A DNA stretch of 11,785 nt from Brevundimonas sp. UBA5866 (GCF_002432125.1 NZ_DJFS01000004.1:1-11785), one strand, 5' to 3'. Positions 1 through 7,908 are shown, counted from the stretch's first letter. Program-made: numbers and translations. The notes: generated by a model not told the origin, from the sequence alone.

Positions 1-603
1 AGCGGCCGGAGCCGGAGCGGCGGCTTTGGGCTCAGCAGCCGGAGCCGCAGCACCCGAAGCCGAGATCTGGGCGATCACCTGGCCGGGGGTGACGGCTTCA
101 CCCGCCTGGACATTGATGGTCAGTACACCGGCTTCCGGAGCCGACACTTCAACCGCGACCTTGTCGGTCTCGATCTCGACCAGCAGCTCGTCCTTGGCGA
201 CCGTGTCACCCGACTGCTTGAGCCAGGTACCGACCGAACCCTCTGCAACGCTCTCGCCCATTGTCGGAACGGCGACGTCAACGACAGCGCCGTCCGTCGA
301 AGCGGCGGCAGCAGCCGGAGCCGTTGCCGGAGCAGCCTCTGCGGCGGGAGCCAAAGCGGCGGCGGCACCACCTTCCGAAACCTGACCCAGAACCGTGCCC
401 GGAACCACGGTGTCACCTTCGCCGGCGTTGATGGCCGACAGGGTGCCGTCGGCCGGAGCCACGACTTCCAGCGAAACCTTGTCGGTTTCCAGCTCGACGA
501 GGATCTCGTCTTTCTTCACCGCATCGCCGACCTTCTTGGTCCACTTGGCGATGGTGGCTTCGGTCACGGATTCACCGAGGGCGGGGGTCAGAATATCAGC
601 CAT
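1..603 (-). CDS. sucB: 2-oxoglutarate dehydrogenase E2 (dihydrolipoyl succinyltransferase), N-terminal part
   Basis: E2 of the 2-oxoglutarate dehydrogenase complex carries the succinyl group on a lipoyl-lysine and transfers it to CoA in the cytoplasm. The start is the ATG at 603-601 (MADILTPALGESVTEATI), with a purine-rich AAAGAG about 8 nt upstream. The 201 visible residues hold two lipoyl domains: residues 2-76 with the ETDKVSLEV motif (lipoyl Lys42), and residues 107-181 with ETDKVAVEV (Lys148). They are joined by an Ala/Pro-rich linker (about 78-105), and a second Ala/Pro linker begins near 182. The peripheral subunit-binding and catalytic domains lie beyond the window edge. The gene follows sucA by 57 nt on the same strand with no terminator between, so the two are probably cotranscribed. 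E2o proteins usually carry one lipoyl domain, so two is less usual. A pyruvate dehydrogenase E2 is the alternative, but the sucA neighbour and the GES(V)xE...ETDKV pattern favour E2o. Confidence 0.93.
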   Translation of the reverse strand, partial: MADILTPALGESVTEATIAKWTKKVGDAVKKDEILVELETDKVSLEVVAPADGTLSAINAGEGDTVVPGTVLGQVSEGGAAAALAPAAEAAPATAPAAAAASTDGAVVDVAVPTMGESVAEGSVGTWLKQSGDTVAKDELLVEIETDKVAVEVSAPEAGVLTINVQAGEAVTPGQVIAQISASGAAAPAAEPKAAAPAPAA

Positions 604-660
604 TTCAGGGGCTCTTTTTCGTAACGGGTCTTTAAATACGTTCTAGTGCGACGACGGCGT

Positions 661-3600
661 TTAGGCCATTGCCTCGGCGAGGAAGGTCTCGAGTTCCTTC
701 AGGTGGCGGCTCATCAGGCCCGCGGCGGTCGAGGCCGAAGCCGGACGACCGACGTAACGGGCGCGCTTGGCCTTCACGTCCAGCTTCTCGAGGGTCAGCT
801 CGATCCACGGATCAACGAAGGTCCAGCCACCCATATTCTTGGGCTCTTCCTGACACCACACCAGATCAGCGTTCGGGAAGCGTGCCAGTTCCGCCGAGAT
901 CGACTTGATCGGCCACGGATAGAACTGTTCCAGACGCAGGATGTAGATGTCGTTGATGCCGGCCTTTTCGCGGGCGTCGAGCAGGTCATAGTAAACCTTG
1001 CCCGAGCAGACGATGACCTTGCGGATGTCCTTGTCGGACTTCAGCGAGACACCGGCGACGGTCGGACGCAGCTCGGCGTCGTCGCGCAGGACGCGGTGGA
1101 AGGACGAACCCTCGGCCATGTCGGCCAGCGACGAGACAGCCTTCTTGTGACGCAGCAGCGACTTCGGCGTCATCAGGATCAGCGGCTTGCGGAATTCGCG
1201 GTGCAGCTGACGGCGCAGGATGTGGAAGTAGTTGGCCGGGGTGGTGCAGTTGGCGACCTGCATGTTGTTCTCGGCGCACTGCTGCAGGAAGCGCTCGAGG
1301 CGGGCCGAGGAGTGCTCGGGGCCTTGGCCTTCATAGCCGTGCGGCAGAAGCATGGTCAGACCGGACATACGCAGCCACTTGCGCTCGCCCGAGGAGATGA
1401 ACTGGTCGATCACGACCTGTGCACCGTTCACGAAGTCGCCGAACTGGCCTTCCCACAGGGTCAGGGTGTTCGGATCGGCCAGCGAGTAGCCGTATTCGAA
1501 GCCGAGGACGGCTTCTTCCGACAGGGCCGAGTCAATGACTTCGAAGTGGCCTTGGCCTTCACGCAGGTTGTTCAGCGGGAAGTAGCGCTCTTCGGTGGTC
1601 TGGTCGGTGATGCCCGAGTGACGTTGGGAGAAGGTACCGCGCACCGAGTCCTGACCGGACAGGCGGATGTTGTAGCCTTCATCGACCAGCGAGGCGAAGG
1701 CGAGGCTTTCAGCCGTGGCCCAGTCGATGTTCTCGCCAGCAGCGACGGTTTCGCGGCGGGCGTCGATGACGCGCTTCAGGGTCTTGTGGACGTCAACGCT
1801 GTTCGGGATCGAGGTCAGGCGCGCGCCATAGTCCTTGAGCTTTTCAGCCGGAACGGCGGTCGAGCCGCGCCATGCGGCGTCCTCGGCCTTCTCAGCTTCC
1901 AGCCCCTTCCAGTTGCCGTCGAGCCAGTCGGCCTTGTCGGCCTTGAAGGTCTTGCCCGCTTCGAACTCGGCGTCGAGGAAGGCTTCGAACTTGGTGACCT
2001 GTGCGTCGACTTCGGCCTGGGTGATCACGCCCTCGGCCACCAGACGCTGCGAATACAGTTCGCGCGTCGAGGGCTGGTTCTTGATCTTGGCGTACATCAG
2101 CGGCTGGGTGAACGTCGGATCGTCGCCTTCGTTGTGACCGAAGCGACGGTAGCAGAACATGTCCACCACGACGTCCTTGTGGAACTTCTGACGGTATTCG
2201 GTCGCGACCTTGGCAGCGAACACCACGGCTTCCGGATCGTCACCGTTCACGTGGAAGATCGGGGCCTGGACCATCAGGGCCACGTCCGACGGATACGGGG
2301 TCGAGCGCGAGTTGCGAGGTGCCGTCGTGAAGCCGATCTGGTTGTTGATGACGAAGTGCATCGTACCGCCGGTACGATAGCCCTTCAGACCCATCAGGGC
2401 GAAGCATTCAGCCACGACACCCTGACCGGCGAAGGCGGCGTCACCGTGGATGAGGACCGGCATCACCTTGGAGCGGTCCAGAGCCCATTCAGCTTCCGGC
2501 TTGCCAGCGTTGGCCTCGCGGATATCGAAGGCCTGCTTGGCGCGCGACTTGCCCAGAACGACCGGGTTGACGATTTCAAGGTGCGACGGGTTGGCCGTCA
2601 GCGACAGGTGGACCTTGTTGTTATCGAACTCGCGGTCGGACGAAGCCCCCATGTGGTACTTCACGTCGCCCGAACCCTCGATGTCCGACGGAACGGTCGA
2701 ACCGCCCTGGAACTCGTGGAAGATGGCCTTGTACGGCTTGCCCATGACGGCAGCCAGCATGTTCAGACGGCCACGGTGGGCCATGCCGAAGACCATTTCA
2801 TCGACGCCCAGCGAGCCGCCGCGCTTGATGATCTGTTCCATGGCCGGAACCATGGCTTCACCGCCATCAAGGCCGAAGCGCTTGGTGCCCGGGAAGCGCT
2901 TGTGCAGGAAGCGTTCGAAGCCTTCAGCCTCAATCAGCTTGTTCAGGATGGCCAGCTTGCCTTCCTTGGTGAAGGCGTTCTTCTCGAACTTGTCGGCGCC
3001 TTCGATACGCTCCTGAAGCCATGCCTTCTCTTCCGGCTCGGAGATGTGCATGTACTGCACACCGATGGTGCCGGCGTAGGTACGCTTCAGGATTTCCATC
3101 ACCTCGTTGAGCGAGGCGGTCTGCAGGCCCAGCACACCGTCGAGGAAGATCTTGCGATCCATGTCGGCGGCGGTGAAGCCGTAGAATTCTGGGGTCAGTT
3201 CCGGATGGATGATCGGCTTCTCGATACCCAGCGGGTCGAGGTTCGCAGCCAGGTGGCCGTTCACGCGATAGGCGCGGATCAGCATCAGGGCGCGGATGGA
3301 GTCGTGCGCGGCGGCACGGACGTGGTCTGCGGTCAGCGCACCGTCAGCGGCCGGAGCCGGAGCGGCAGGGCGTGCGCCCGGCTTGCCCGCCTTGGGGTCA
3401 GCCTTCGGAGCCGGCCAGCGGCCATCGAACACAGCCGTTTCTTCCGTCGGTTCTTCATCACGGTTGCGGCCCCACGAACCGGCACCTGCCGATTGCTTGA
3501 CCAGATCGGCATTGTCTTTCAGCTGATCGAAGAAAGCGCGCCATTCACCCGACACCGAGGTCGGGTCATTGGCCCATTTCTCGTGCAGGTCCTCAATGAA

Positions 3601-3672
3601 GGCCGCGTTGGCACCGTAAAGGAAAGAGGTCTCGGCAAAGACCTGATTCAGCCGACCTGCATCGTCCGCCAT
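661..3672 (-). CDS. sucA: 2-oxoglutarate dehydrogenase E1 component (thiamine-diphosphate dependent)
   Basis: Decarboxylates 2-oxoglutarate with thiamine diphosphate and passes the succinyl group to the E2 lipoyl arm. The product is about 1003 residues, somewhat longer than the roughly 930-residue E. coli enzyme. The N-terminal E1o domain is seen at residues 10-55 (FLYGANAAFIEDL ... EWRAFFDQL). It is followed by a low-complexity Ala/Pro/Lys linker (about 60-112), which accounts for part of the extra length. Active-site motifs are intact: HRGRLNML (from residue 299), GDVKYHMGASSDREF (His340), the ThDP/Mg motif GDAAFAGQG (410-418) with NNQIGF (443-448), and RRFGHNEGDDP (about 509-519). The C-terminal transketolase-like part has GQDSVRGTFSQRHS and HGYEGQGPEHSSAR. 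I chose the ATG at 3672-3670 (MADDAGRLNQ). An in-frame GTG three codons upstream (3681) is possible but sits too close to the AGGA at 3684-3687. No frameshift or missing key residue was seen. Confidence 0.97.
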   Translation of the reverse strand: MADDAGRLNQVFAETSFLYGANAAFIEDLHEKWANDPTSVSGEWRAFFDQLKDNADLVKQSAGAGSWGRNRDEEPTEETAVFDGRWPAPKADPKAGKPGARPAAPAPAADGALTADHVRAAAHDSIRALMLIRAYRVNGHLAANLDPLGIEKPIIHPELTPEFYGFTAADMDRKIFLDGVLGLQTASLNEVMEILKRTYAGTIGVQYMHISEPEEKAWLQERIEGADKFEKNAFTKEGKLAILNKLIEAEGFERFLHKRFPGTKRFGLDGGEAMVPAMEQIIKRGGSLGVDEMVFGMAHRGRLNMLAAVMGKPYKAIFHEFQGGSTVPSDIEGSGDVKYHMGASSDREFDNNKVHLSLTANPSHLEIVNPVVLGKSRAKQAFDIREANAGKPEAEWALDRSKVMPVLIHGDAAFAGQGVVAECFALMGLKGYRTGGTMHFVINNQIGFTTAPRNSRSTPYPSDVALMVQAPIFHVNGDDPEAVVFAAKVATEYRQKFHKDVVVDMFCYRRFGHNEGDDPTFTQPLMYAKIKNQPSTRELYSQRLVAEGVITQAEVDAQVTKFEAFLDAEFEAGKTFKADKADWLDGNWKGLEAEKAEDAAWRGSTAVPAEKLKDYGARLTSIPNSVDVHKTLKRVIDARRETVAAGENIDWATAESLAFASLVDEGYNIRLSGQDSVRGTFSQRHSGITDQTTEERYFPLNNLREGQGHFEVIDSALSEEAVLGFEYGYSLADPNTLTLWEGQFGDFVNGAQVVIDQFISSGERKWLRMSGLTMLLPHGYEGQGPEHSSARLERFLQQCAENNMQVANCTTPANYFHILRRQLHREFRKPLILMTPKSLLRHKKAVSSLADMAEGSSFHRVLRDDAELRPTVAGVSLKSDKDIRKVIVCSGKVYYDLLDAREKAGINDIYILRLEQFYPWPIKSISAELARFPNADLVWCQEEPKNMGGWTFVDPWIELTLEKLDVKAKRARYVGRPASASTAAGLMSRHLKELETFLAEAMA

Positions 3673-3729
3673 TTTTCTCACACATCCTATTCCACCGTGG
3701 GCGCATCAAAAGCATCCACGAGCGAAGCC

Positions 3730-3758
3730 CATATAGGCCCTCTTTCCTCCTGGGTCAT
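3730..3758 (-). promoter_or_regulatory. Candidate sigma-70-type promoter for sucA-sucB
   Basis: On the minus strand there is a -35-like ATGACC (3758-3753), a 17-nt spacer and a -10-like TATATG (3735-3730). Each box matches the general consensus at 4 of 6 positions. This would give a leader of about 50 nt before the sucA ATG. A palindrome, TGGCC-N7-GGCCA at 3758-3774, abuts the -35 box and could be a regulator site. The call rests on box similarity and spacing only. Confidence 0.3.
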
Positions 3759-3843
3759 GGCCCTAGAATGGCCAAACGGGAGGAAATTCGTCGAAAGCGG
3801 CATAAAAAGCGCCGCCAAGCGAGTTCTGGACCACTGCCAACCC

Positions 3844-3881
3844 CTGTGAAATGCGAAAATCGTCCCTTTCGCCTTTCACAG
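3844..3881. repeat. Long near-perfect inverted repeat upstream of sucA
   Basis: Arms 3844-3858 and 3867-3881 are 15 nt each and pair at 14 of 15 positions around an 8-nt centre (outer half of the arms CTGTGAAA/TTTCACAG). There is no T-run on either side, so it does not look like an intrinsic terminator. It lies between the sucD terminator and the candidate sucA promoter. Possible roles are a regulator-binding site, an RNA hairpin in an upstream-initiated leader, or a dispersed palindromic repeat. Confidence 0.75.
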
Positions 3882-3930
3882 AGCCCTGCCGTGCCGTGTT
3901 AGGCCCGCGCGGCTTCACCAACCCTTAACG

Positions 3931-3967
3931 CAAAGAAAAAGGCGGCAGAGCCGAAACTCCGCCGCCT
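3931..3967 (-). terminator. Intrinsic terminator of sucCD
   Basis: About 40 nt past the sucD stop, the minus strand forms an 11-bp stem (3967-3957 with 3950-3940, one G-U wobble) with a 6-nt loop. It is followed by the T-rich tail TTTTCTTTG (3939-3931). The opposite side also carries a T-run (3968-3975), so the hairpin could stop transcription from either direction. It separates sucCD from sucAB. Confidence 0.88.
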
Positions 3968-4006
3968 TCTTTTTTCGATTTATCCGATCCTTGGATCGAA
4001 AAGGTC

Positions 4007-4909
4007 TTAGCCCTTGAGGACTTCGACCAGGGTCTTGCCCAGACGTGCCGGCGACGGCGAGACGCGGATGCCAGCGGCTTCCATCGCTGCGATCTTCGAC
4101 TCCGCATCGCCCTTGCCGCCCGAAACGACAGCACCTGCGTGTCCCATGGTGCGACCCTTCGGCGCAGTACGACCGGCGATGAAGCCAGCCATCGGCTTCT
4201 TGCGGCCCTTCTTGGCTTCGTCGATCAGGAACTGGGCGGCGTCTTCTTCGGCCGAACCGCCGATTTCGCCGATCATGATGATCGATTGGGTTTCTTCGTC
4301 GGCCAAGAACATTTCCAGGACGTCGATGAACTCGGTGCCCTTGACCGGGTCACCACCGATGCCGACAGCCGTGGTTTGGCCCAGACCTTCGTTGGTGGTT
4401 TGGAACACGGCTTCATAGGTCAGGGTGCCCGAACGCGAGACGATACCCACGTTGCCCTTCTTGAAGATCGAGCCCGGCATGATGCCGATCTTGCACTCGT
4501 CCGGGGTCATGATTCCCGGGCAGTTCGGGCCCAGCAGGCGCGAGTTCGAGCGGTCGAGGCGAGCCTTGACGCGGACCATGTCCTGCACCGGAATGCCTTC
4601 GGTGATGCAGGTGATGAACGGGATCTCGGCTTCGATGGCTTCGATGATGGCGTCGGCAGCACCTGCCGGCGGGACGTAGATCACCGAGGCGGTCGCGCCG
4701 GTGGCGTCCTTGGCTTCGGCAACCGAAGCGTAGATCGGCAGGGTTTCGCCGTGCGAACCGGTCCAGTTGGTGCCGCCCTTGGTCGGGTGCACGCCGGCAA
4801 CCATCTGGGTGCCGTGGTAGGCCAGAGCCTGTTCGGTGTGGAAGCCGCCGGTCTTGCCGGTCAGGCCCTGCACGATGATCTTGGTGTCTTTATTGACGAG
4901 GATGGACAT
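4007..4909 (-). CDS. sucD: Succinyl-CoA synthetase (ADP-forming type), alpha subunit
   Basis: The alpha subunit binds CoA and carries the phosphorylated histidine in the interconversion of succinyl-CoA and succinate, with formation of a nucleoside triphosphate. It works as a complex with SucC in the cytoplasm. The product is 300 residues, close to the usual 290-300. The N-terminal CoA-binding Rossmann domain is visible (IIVQGLTGKTGGFHTEQAL, 11-29), followed by CITEGIPVQDM (101-111), GPNCPGIMTP (127-136), SRSGTLTYEAV (158-168) and GIGGDPVKGT (183-192). The active-site histidine is His257 in GRTMGHAGA. The start is the ATG at 4909-4907 (MSILVNKDTK), with only a weak purine stretch (AGAGAA) ahead of it. 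It lies 32 nt after the sucC stop on the same strand, so the two are translated from one message, which ends at the terminator at 3931-3967. Confidence 0.97.
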   Translation of the reverse strand: MSILVNKDTKIIVQGLTGKTGGFHTEQALAYHGTQMVAGVHPTKGGTNWTGSHGETLPIYASVAEAKDATGATASVIYVPPAGAADAIIEAIEAEIPFITCITEGIPVQDMVRVKARLDRSNSRLLGPNCPGIMTPDECKIGIMPGSIFKKGNVGIVSRSGTLTYEAVFQTTNEGLGQTTAVGIGGDPVKGTEFIDVLEMFLADEETQSIIMIGEIGGSAEEDAAQFLIDEAKKGRKKPMAGFIAGRTAPKGRTMGHAGAVVSGGKGDAESKIAAMEAAGIRVSPSPARLGKTLVEVLKG

Positions 4910-4941
4910 GTGTCTGTTCTCTGAATTCTGGTGTGCAGGGC

Positions 4942-6132
4942 TTAGGCGACAGCGGCGACGATCTTCTGGGCGGCGTCGTCCAGATCGTCAGCAGCGGTGA
5001 TGGCCAGACCCGACTCGTTCAGGATCTTCTTGCCCAGTTCGACATTGGTGCCTTCCAGACGGACGACCAGCGGAACCTTCAGGCCGACTTCCTTCACCGC
5101 GGCGACAACGCCTTCGGCGATGACGTCGCACTTCATGATGCCACCGAAGATGTTGACGAGGATGCCCTCGACCTTCGGGTCAGCGGTGATGATCTTGAAG
5201 GCTGCGGCAACCTTTTCCTTCGAAGCGCCACCACCGACGTCGCAGAAGTTGGCCGGCTCTTTGCCGTACAGCTTGATGATGTCCATGGTCGCCATGGCCA
5301 GACCGGCGCCGTTCACCATGCAGCCGATGTTGCCGTCGAGGGCCACGTAAGCGAGGTCCCACTTGGAGGCTTCGATTTCCTTGGCGTCTTCTTCGGTCTC
5401 ATCGCGCAGGGCGCGGATGTCTTCGTGACGGAACAGCGAGTTGCCGTCGAACGAAACCTTGGCGTCGAGAACGCGCAGGTGACCGTTTTCCATGACGATC
5501 AGCGGGTTGATCTCGAGCAGGTCCATGTCCTTCTCGACGAAGGCCTTGTACAGGGCCGGGAACAGCGACTTGGCGTCTTCGGCGGCGTCGCCGGTCAGTT
5601 CCAGGGCAGCCGAGATCTTGGCGATGTCTGCGTCGGTGACACCGGCTTCCGGGTTGATCGCGATGGTGTGGATCTTTTCCGGGGTGTCGTGGGCGACGGC
5701 TTCGATGTCCATGCCGCCTTCGGTCGAGACGACGAAAGCGACCTGGCCGACCGAGCGGTCAACCAGCAGCGAGCAGTACAGTTCGCGGGCGATGTCGGCA
5801 CCGTCTTCGATGTACAGGCGGTTCACCTGCTTGCCGGCTTCGCCGGTCTGGGCGGTGACGAGGGTGTTGCCCAGCATTTCCTTGGCGTGGGCGACGACTT
5901 CGTCGATCGAGAAGGCCAGACGCACGCCACCCTTGGCGTCAGCCGGCAGTTCCTTGAACTTGCCCTTGCCACGGCCACCGGCGTGGATCTGCGACTTCAC
6001 GACGTAAAGCGGCCCGGGCAGTTGCTTGGCTGCGTCGGCAGCTTCTTCAACCGAGGTGATGGCTACGCCCGATGCGACCGGCGCACCGTAGCCCTTGAGG
6101 ACCTGTTTGGCCTGATATTCGTGAATGTTCAT
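4942..6132 (-). CDS. sucC: Succinyl-CoA synthetase, beta subunit
   Basis: The beta subunit binds nucleotide and succinate and pairs with SucD to make ATP or GTP from succinyl-CoA. The product is 396 residues, near the E. coli length of about 388. The ATP-grasp domain starts at once (MNIHEYQAKQVLKGYG) and has the nucleotide-contact stretch KSQIHAGGRGKGK (46-58). The Mg-binding region LEINPL (206-211) and DAKVSFDGN (223-231) are present. The C-terminal ligase domain shows CMVNGAGLAMATMD (271-284), CDVGGGA (297-303) and NIFGGIMKCDVIA (327-339). I chose the ATG at 6132 because the family always begins MNIHEYQ. A frame open to an ATG at 6207 would run through the likely promoter. It is the first gene of sucCD, with no mdh gene directly upstream as found in many other alphaproteobacteria; a transporter gene ends there instead. 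Confidence 0.97.
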   Translation of the reverse strand: MNIHEYQAKQVLKGYGAPVASGVAITSVEEAADAAKQLPGPLYVVKSQIHAGGRGKGKFKELPADAKGGVRLAFSIDEVVAHAKEMLGNTLVTAQTGEAGKQVNRLYIEDGADIARELYCSLLVDRSVGQVAFVVSTEGGMDIEAVAHDTPEKIHTIAINPEAGVTDADIAKISAALELTGDAAEDAKSLFPALYKAFVEKDMDLLEINPLIVMENGHLRVLDAKVSFDGNSLFRHEDIRALRDETEEDAKEIEASKWDLAYVALDGNIGCMVNGAGLAMATMDIIKLYGKEPANFCDVGGGASKEKVAAAFKIITADPKVEGILVNIFGGIMKCDVIAEGVVAAVKEVGLKVPLVVRLEGTNVELGKKILNESGLAITAADDLDDAAQKIVAAVA

Positions 6133-6177
6133 TTTGGATCCGCGCCATTGGAGAGGTTTGGGGAAACTTTGGTCGGG

Positions 6178-6207
6178 CTTATAGGCGTTGCGCGTTCCGC
6201 AGTGCAA
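6178..6207 (-). promoter_or_regulatory. Candidate promoter for sucCD
   Basis: On the minus strand there is a -35-like TTGCAC (6207-6202), an 18-nt spacer and a -10-like TATAAG (6183-6178, 5 of 6 consensus). Transcription would start near 6171, leaving about 38 nt before the sucC ATG. The site lies directly downstream of the transporter terminator, which fits an independent start. The -35 box is weak. Confidence 0.4.
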
Positions 6208-6245
6208 CAGTCAGTCGCAAACTGCCTCACAAGAAGAGTTACAAT

Positions 6246-6280
6246 GCAAAAAGGCCGTGCGCGATATGCACACGGCCTTT
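6246..6280 (-). terminator. Intrinsic terminator after the MFS transporter gene
   Basis: On the minus strand, arms 6280-6268 and 6262-6250 form a 13-bp stem with one U-G wobble (AAAGGCCGTGTGC with GCGCACGGCCTTT) around a 5-nt loop. It runs into five T (6252-6248). It lies about 30 nt past the transporter stop and insulates sucCD from the upstream transport genes. Confidence 0.9.
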
Positions 6281-6308
6281 GCCGATCATTCTACAACGTT
6301 AGCGCGAA

Positions 6309-7850
6309 TTAATCGGTCCAGTCCTTGGGCAGAGTGCGCGATGCACTGAAGAGCAGTACCGACGCGATCAGGTAAAAGCCCATTCCCGTATAGATTGCCC
6401 AGCGCAGACTTTCCTCCTTGAAAATCGGCTCAAGAAGATCGCTCATCCAGCCGAAGTAGAAGAATCCGACCGCCAGACCCAGTAGGTTGTTTATCAAGAG
6501 AAAGATAGCCGAAGCCGTCGAACGCATCGGTGCCGGAGCCAGATGCTGGACCGCCGCCGTGATCGGTCCCAGCCAGGCCAGGTTGAGGCCGGTCGGGATC
6601 AGGAAGATCAGGAAGGCAATCACCAGGCCCAGGGCTGCACTGCCGCCACCGGGCAGCATGGAGATGAGCGCGGGCGAGTTCATCGCCAGAATGAAGCACG
6701 GTGCCGAGATGATGAAGGCGATGGCCGGAACCAGCGGATAGGCGCCCTTGGAACGCCTGGCCATTTTATCGGCCACGGCACCGCCCATCCAGATACCCAG
6801 CAGACCGCCGATCAGGGCGATACCGGCGTAGTACCAGCTGACCTGTGACAGGGTCAGATCAAAGCTGCGTATGAAAAACAGCGGCAGCCAGCCTGCCACG
6901 CCGTAACCGCAGACCGACGAAGAGGCCGCCCCCAGCGACAGCAGCCAGAAGCTTTTCTTCTTCATGATGACCGAGCCTGTGGCCTTGGCGATCCACAGGG
7001 AGATGCCGATCACAGCCAACAGGCCCGCACCGAAGAACGGTATGACCGGATTGGCTACGCCCGTACCCATCAGGCTCAGAATGCCCAGTCCCGCAAACAC
7101 ACCGGCAATACCAAAGCAGGCCAGCGCAACCTTTTTGCCCAGACCGTTTTCATCAACGCTTTCAATCCGGGTCGCAGCCGGAGCTTTCGGGGGCGTAGCC
7201 GCCGCGACGTCCGCGCCACCGCGCTTGGGATCACGCACCGTCAGCCGCAGGATCGGCGCGATCAGAACGCCCAGAACCCCGACAACGATAAAGGCTGTGC
7301 GCCAGCCATACTGTGCCGCCAGCAGGCCGCCGACCAGCGTACCGCCCGCGGTACCCAGCGGGATGCCAAAGGCGAACGCGGCCATAGCCCGCGCGCGCTG
7401 GTTCGGAGGGAAATAGTCGGCGATCAGCGAATAGGCCGGTGCCACACCGCCCGCCTCGCCCACGCCCACCCCCATACGGAACAGGAACAGTTGGCCGAAT
7501 GAGCCCGCCACACCACACAATGCGGTAAAGCCCGACCAGACCGTCAGCGCACCCGTCATGATCCACACGCGGCTGGAGCGGTCGGCCAGCCATGCCAGCG
7601 GGATCGCCAGGGTCGAATAGACCGAGGCAAATGCAATGCCTCCCAGCAGACCGAACTGGCTGTCCGAAAGCTTGAACTCTTCCTTGAGCGGGGCCGCCAG
7701 GATGCCGATGATCTGACGATCAACGAAGTTCAGCATGTAAACAAAGACGAGAATGGCCAGCACATAATAGCGATATGCCGGTGATGGAGCTTTTGGCTCT
7801 TCACCTGCCGTGCCGCCGACCGTTGGGCCTGAAGCCTGCGCCTGTGTCAT
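6309..7850 (-). CDS. MFS transporter, spinster-like
   Basis: A predicted inner-membrane major facilitator protein of 513 residues; the substrate is unknown. Helix 1 carries FVYMLNFVDRQIIGIL (36-51), as in spinster-like members. The loop 2-3 motif is LADRSSRVWIM (88-98), and helix 4 has RMGVGVGEAGG (125-135). Six hydrophobic segments precede a charged linker (about 204-240), and six more lie at about 300-505. Between them are two extra hydrophobic segments (about 241-262 and 269-290), which suggests 14 rather than 12 helices. I chose the ATG at 7850 because GGGAGGGGG sits about 8 nt upstream; a longer frame from 7910 lacks this. It follows the TonB receptor gene by 124 nt, with a terminator in between. 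By context it may move the compound brought in by the receptor, or export something. Expression is probably partly independent of the receptor. Confidence 0.9.
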   Translation of the reverse strand: MTQAQASGPTVGGTAGEEPKAPSPAYRYYVLAILVFVYMLNFVDRQIIGILAAPLKEEFKLSDSQFGLLGGIAFASVYSTLAIPLAWLADRSSRVWIMTGALTVWSGFTALCGVAGSFGQLFLFRMGVGVGEAGGVAPAYSLIADYFPPNQRARAMAAFAFGIPLGTAGGTLVGGLLAAQYGWRTAFIVVGVLGVLIAPILRLTVRDPKRGGADVAAATPPKAPAATRIESVDENGLGKKVALACFGIAGVFAGLGILSLMGTGVANPVIPFFGAGLLAVIGISLWIAKATGSVIMKKKSFWLLSLGAASSSVCGYGVAGWLPLFFIRSFDLTLSQVSWYYAGIALIGGLLGIWMGGAVADKMARRSKGAYPLVPAIAFIISAPCFILAMNSPALISMLPGGGSAALGLVIAFLIFLIPTGLNLAWLGPITAAVQHLAPAPMRSTASAIFLLINNLLGLAVGFFYFGWMSDLLEPIFKEESLRWAIYTGMGFYLIASVLLFSASRTLPKDWTD

Positions 7851-7908
7851 GGCGTCCCCCTCCCGATATTTTTCTGCTCGGAACGGTAGCGGCGTCCCGG
7901 CAGTATGC

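Larger units (their letters stand above)
3673..4006. other. Intergenic control region between sucD and sucA
   Basis: This 334-bp stretch has no gene I can support. Going from sucD towards sucA it holds a small CGATCC-TT-GGATCG repeat (3985-3998), the sucD terminator (3931-3967), a long inverted repeat (3844-3881), a weaker GCGGC-N9-GCCGC repeat (3797-3815), a TGGCC-N7-GGCCA palindrome (3758-3774) and a candidate sucA promoter (3730-3758). The odhAB unit is therefore likely to start here rather than rely on read-through from sucCD. Long open frames crossing it on the plus strand are shadows of sucA. Confidence 0.7.

Noticed and set aside
3673..3681. GTG start for sucA three codons upstream of the chosen ATG
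   Set aside because: It would lie only about 3 nt from the AGGA ribosome site and adds residues (MRK) ahead of MADDAGRLNQ. It remains possible but less likely.
3704..3751. AGGAGG (minus strand, 3751-3746) with an 8-codon leader frame starting at the ATG at 3732, suggesting a leader peptide before sucA
   Set aside because: Spacing to the ATG is 13 nt, the peptide has no attenuator-like residue run, and the site would lie upstream of the transcript start if the candidate promoter is right.
646..3849. 1067-codon open frame on the plus strand opposite sucA
   Set aside because: It mirrors the sucA codons, has no recognisable domain or ribosome site, and results from GC-rich third-position bias in the real gene.
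3844..3881. Reading the long inverted repeat as a second terminator
   Set aside because: No T-run follows either arm on either strand.
6133..6207. Upstream extension of sucC by 25 codons
   Set aside because: The added residues do not belong to the family, which begins MNIHEYQ, and the stretch carries the likely promoter.
4933..6312. 459-codon plus-strand frame opposite sucC
   Set aside because: Antisense shadow of an intact, strongly conserved gene; no domain recognised.
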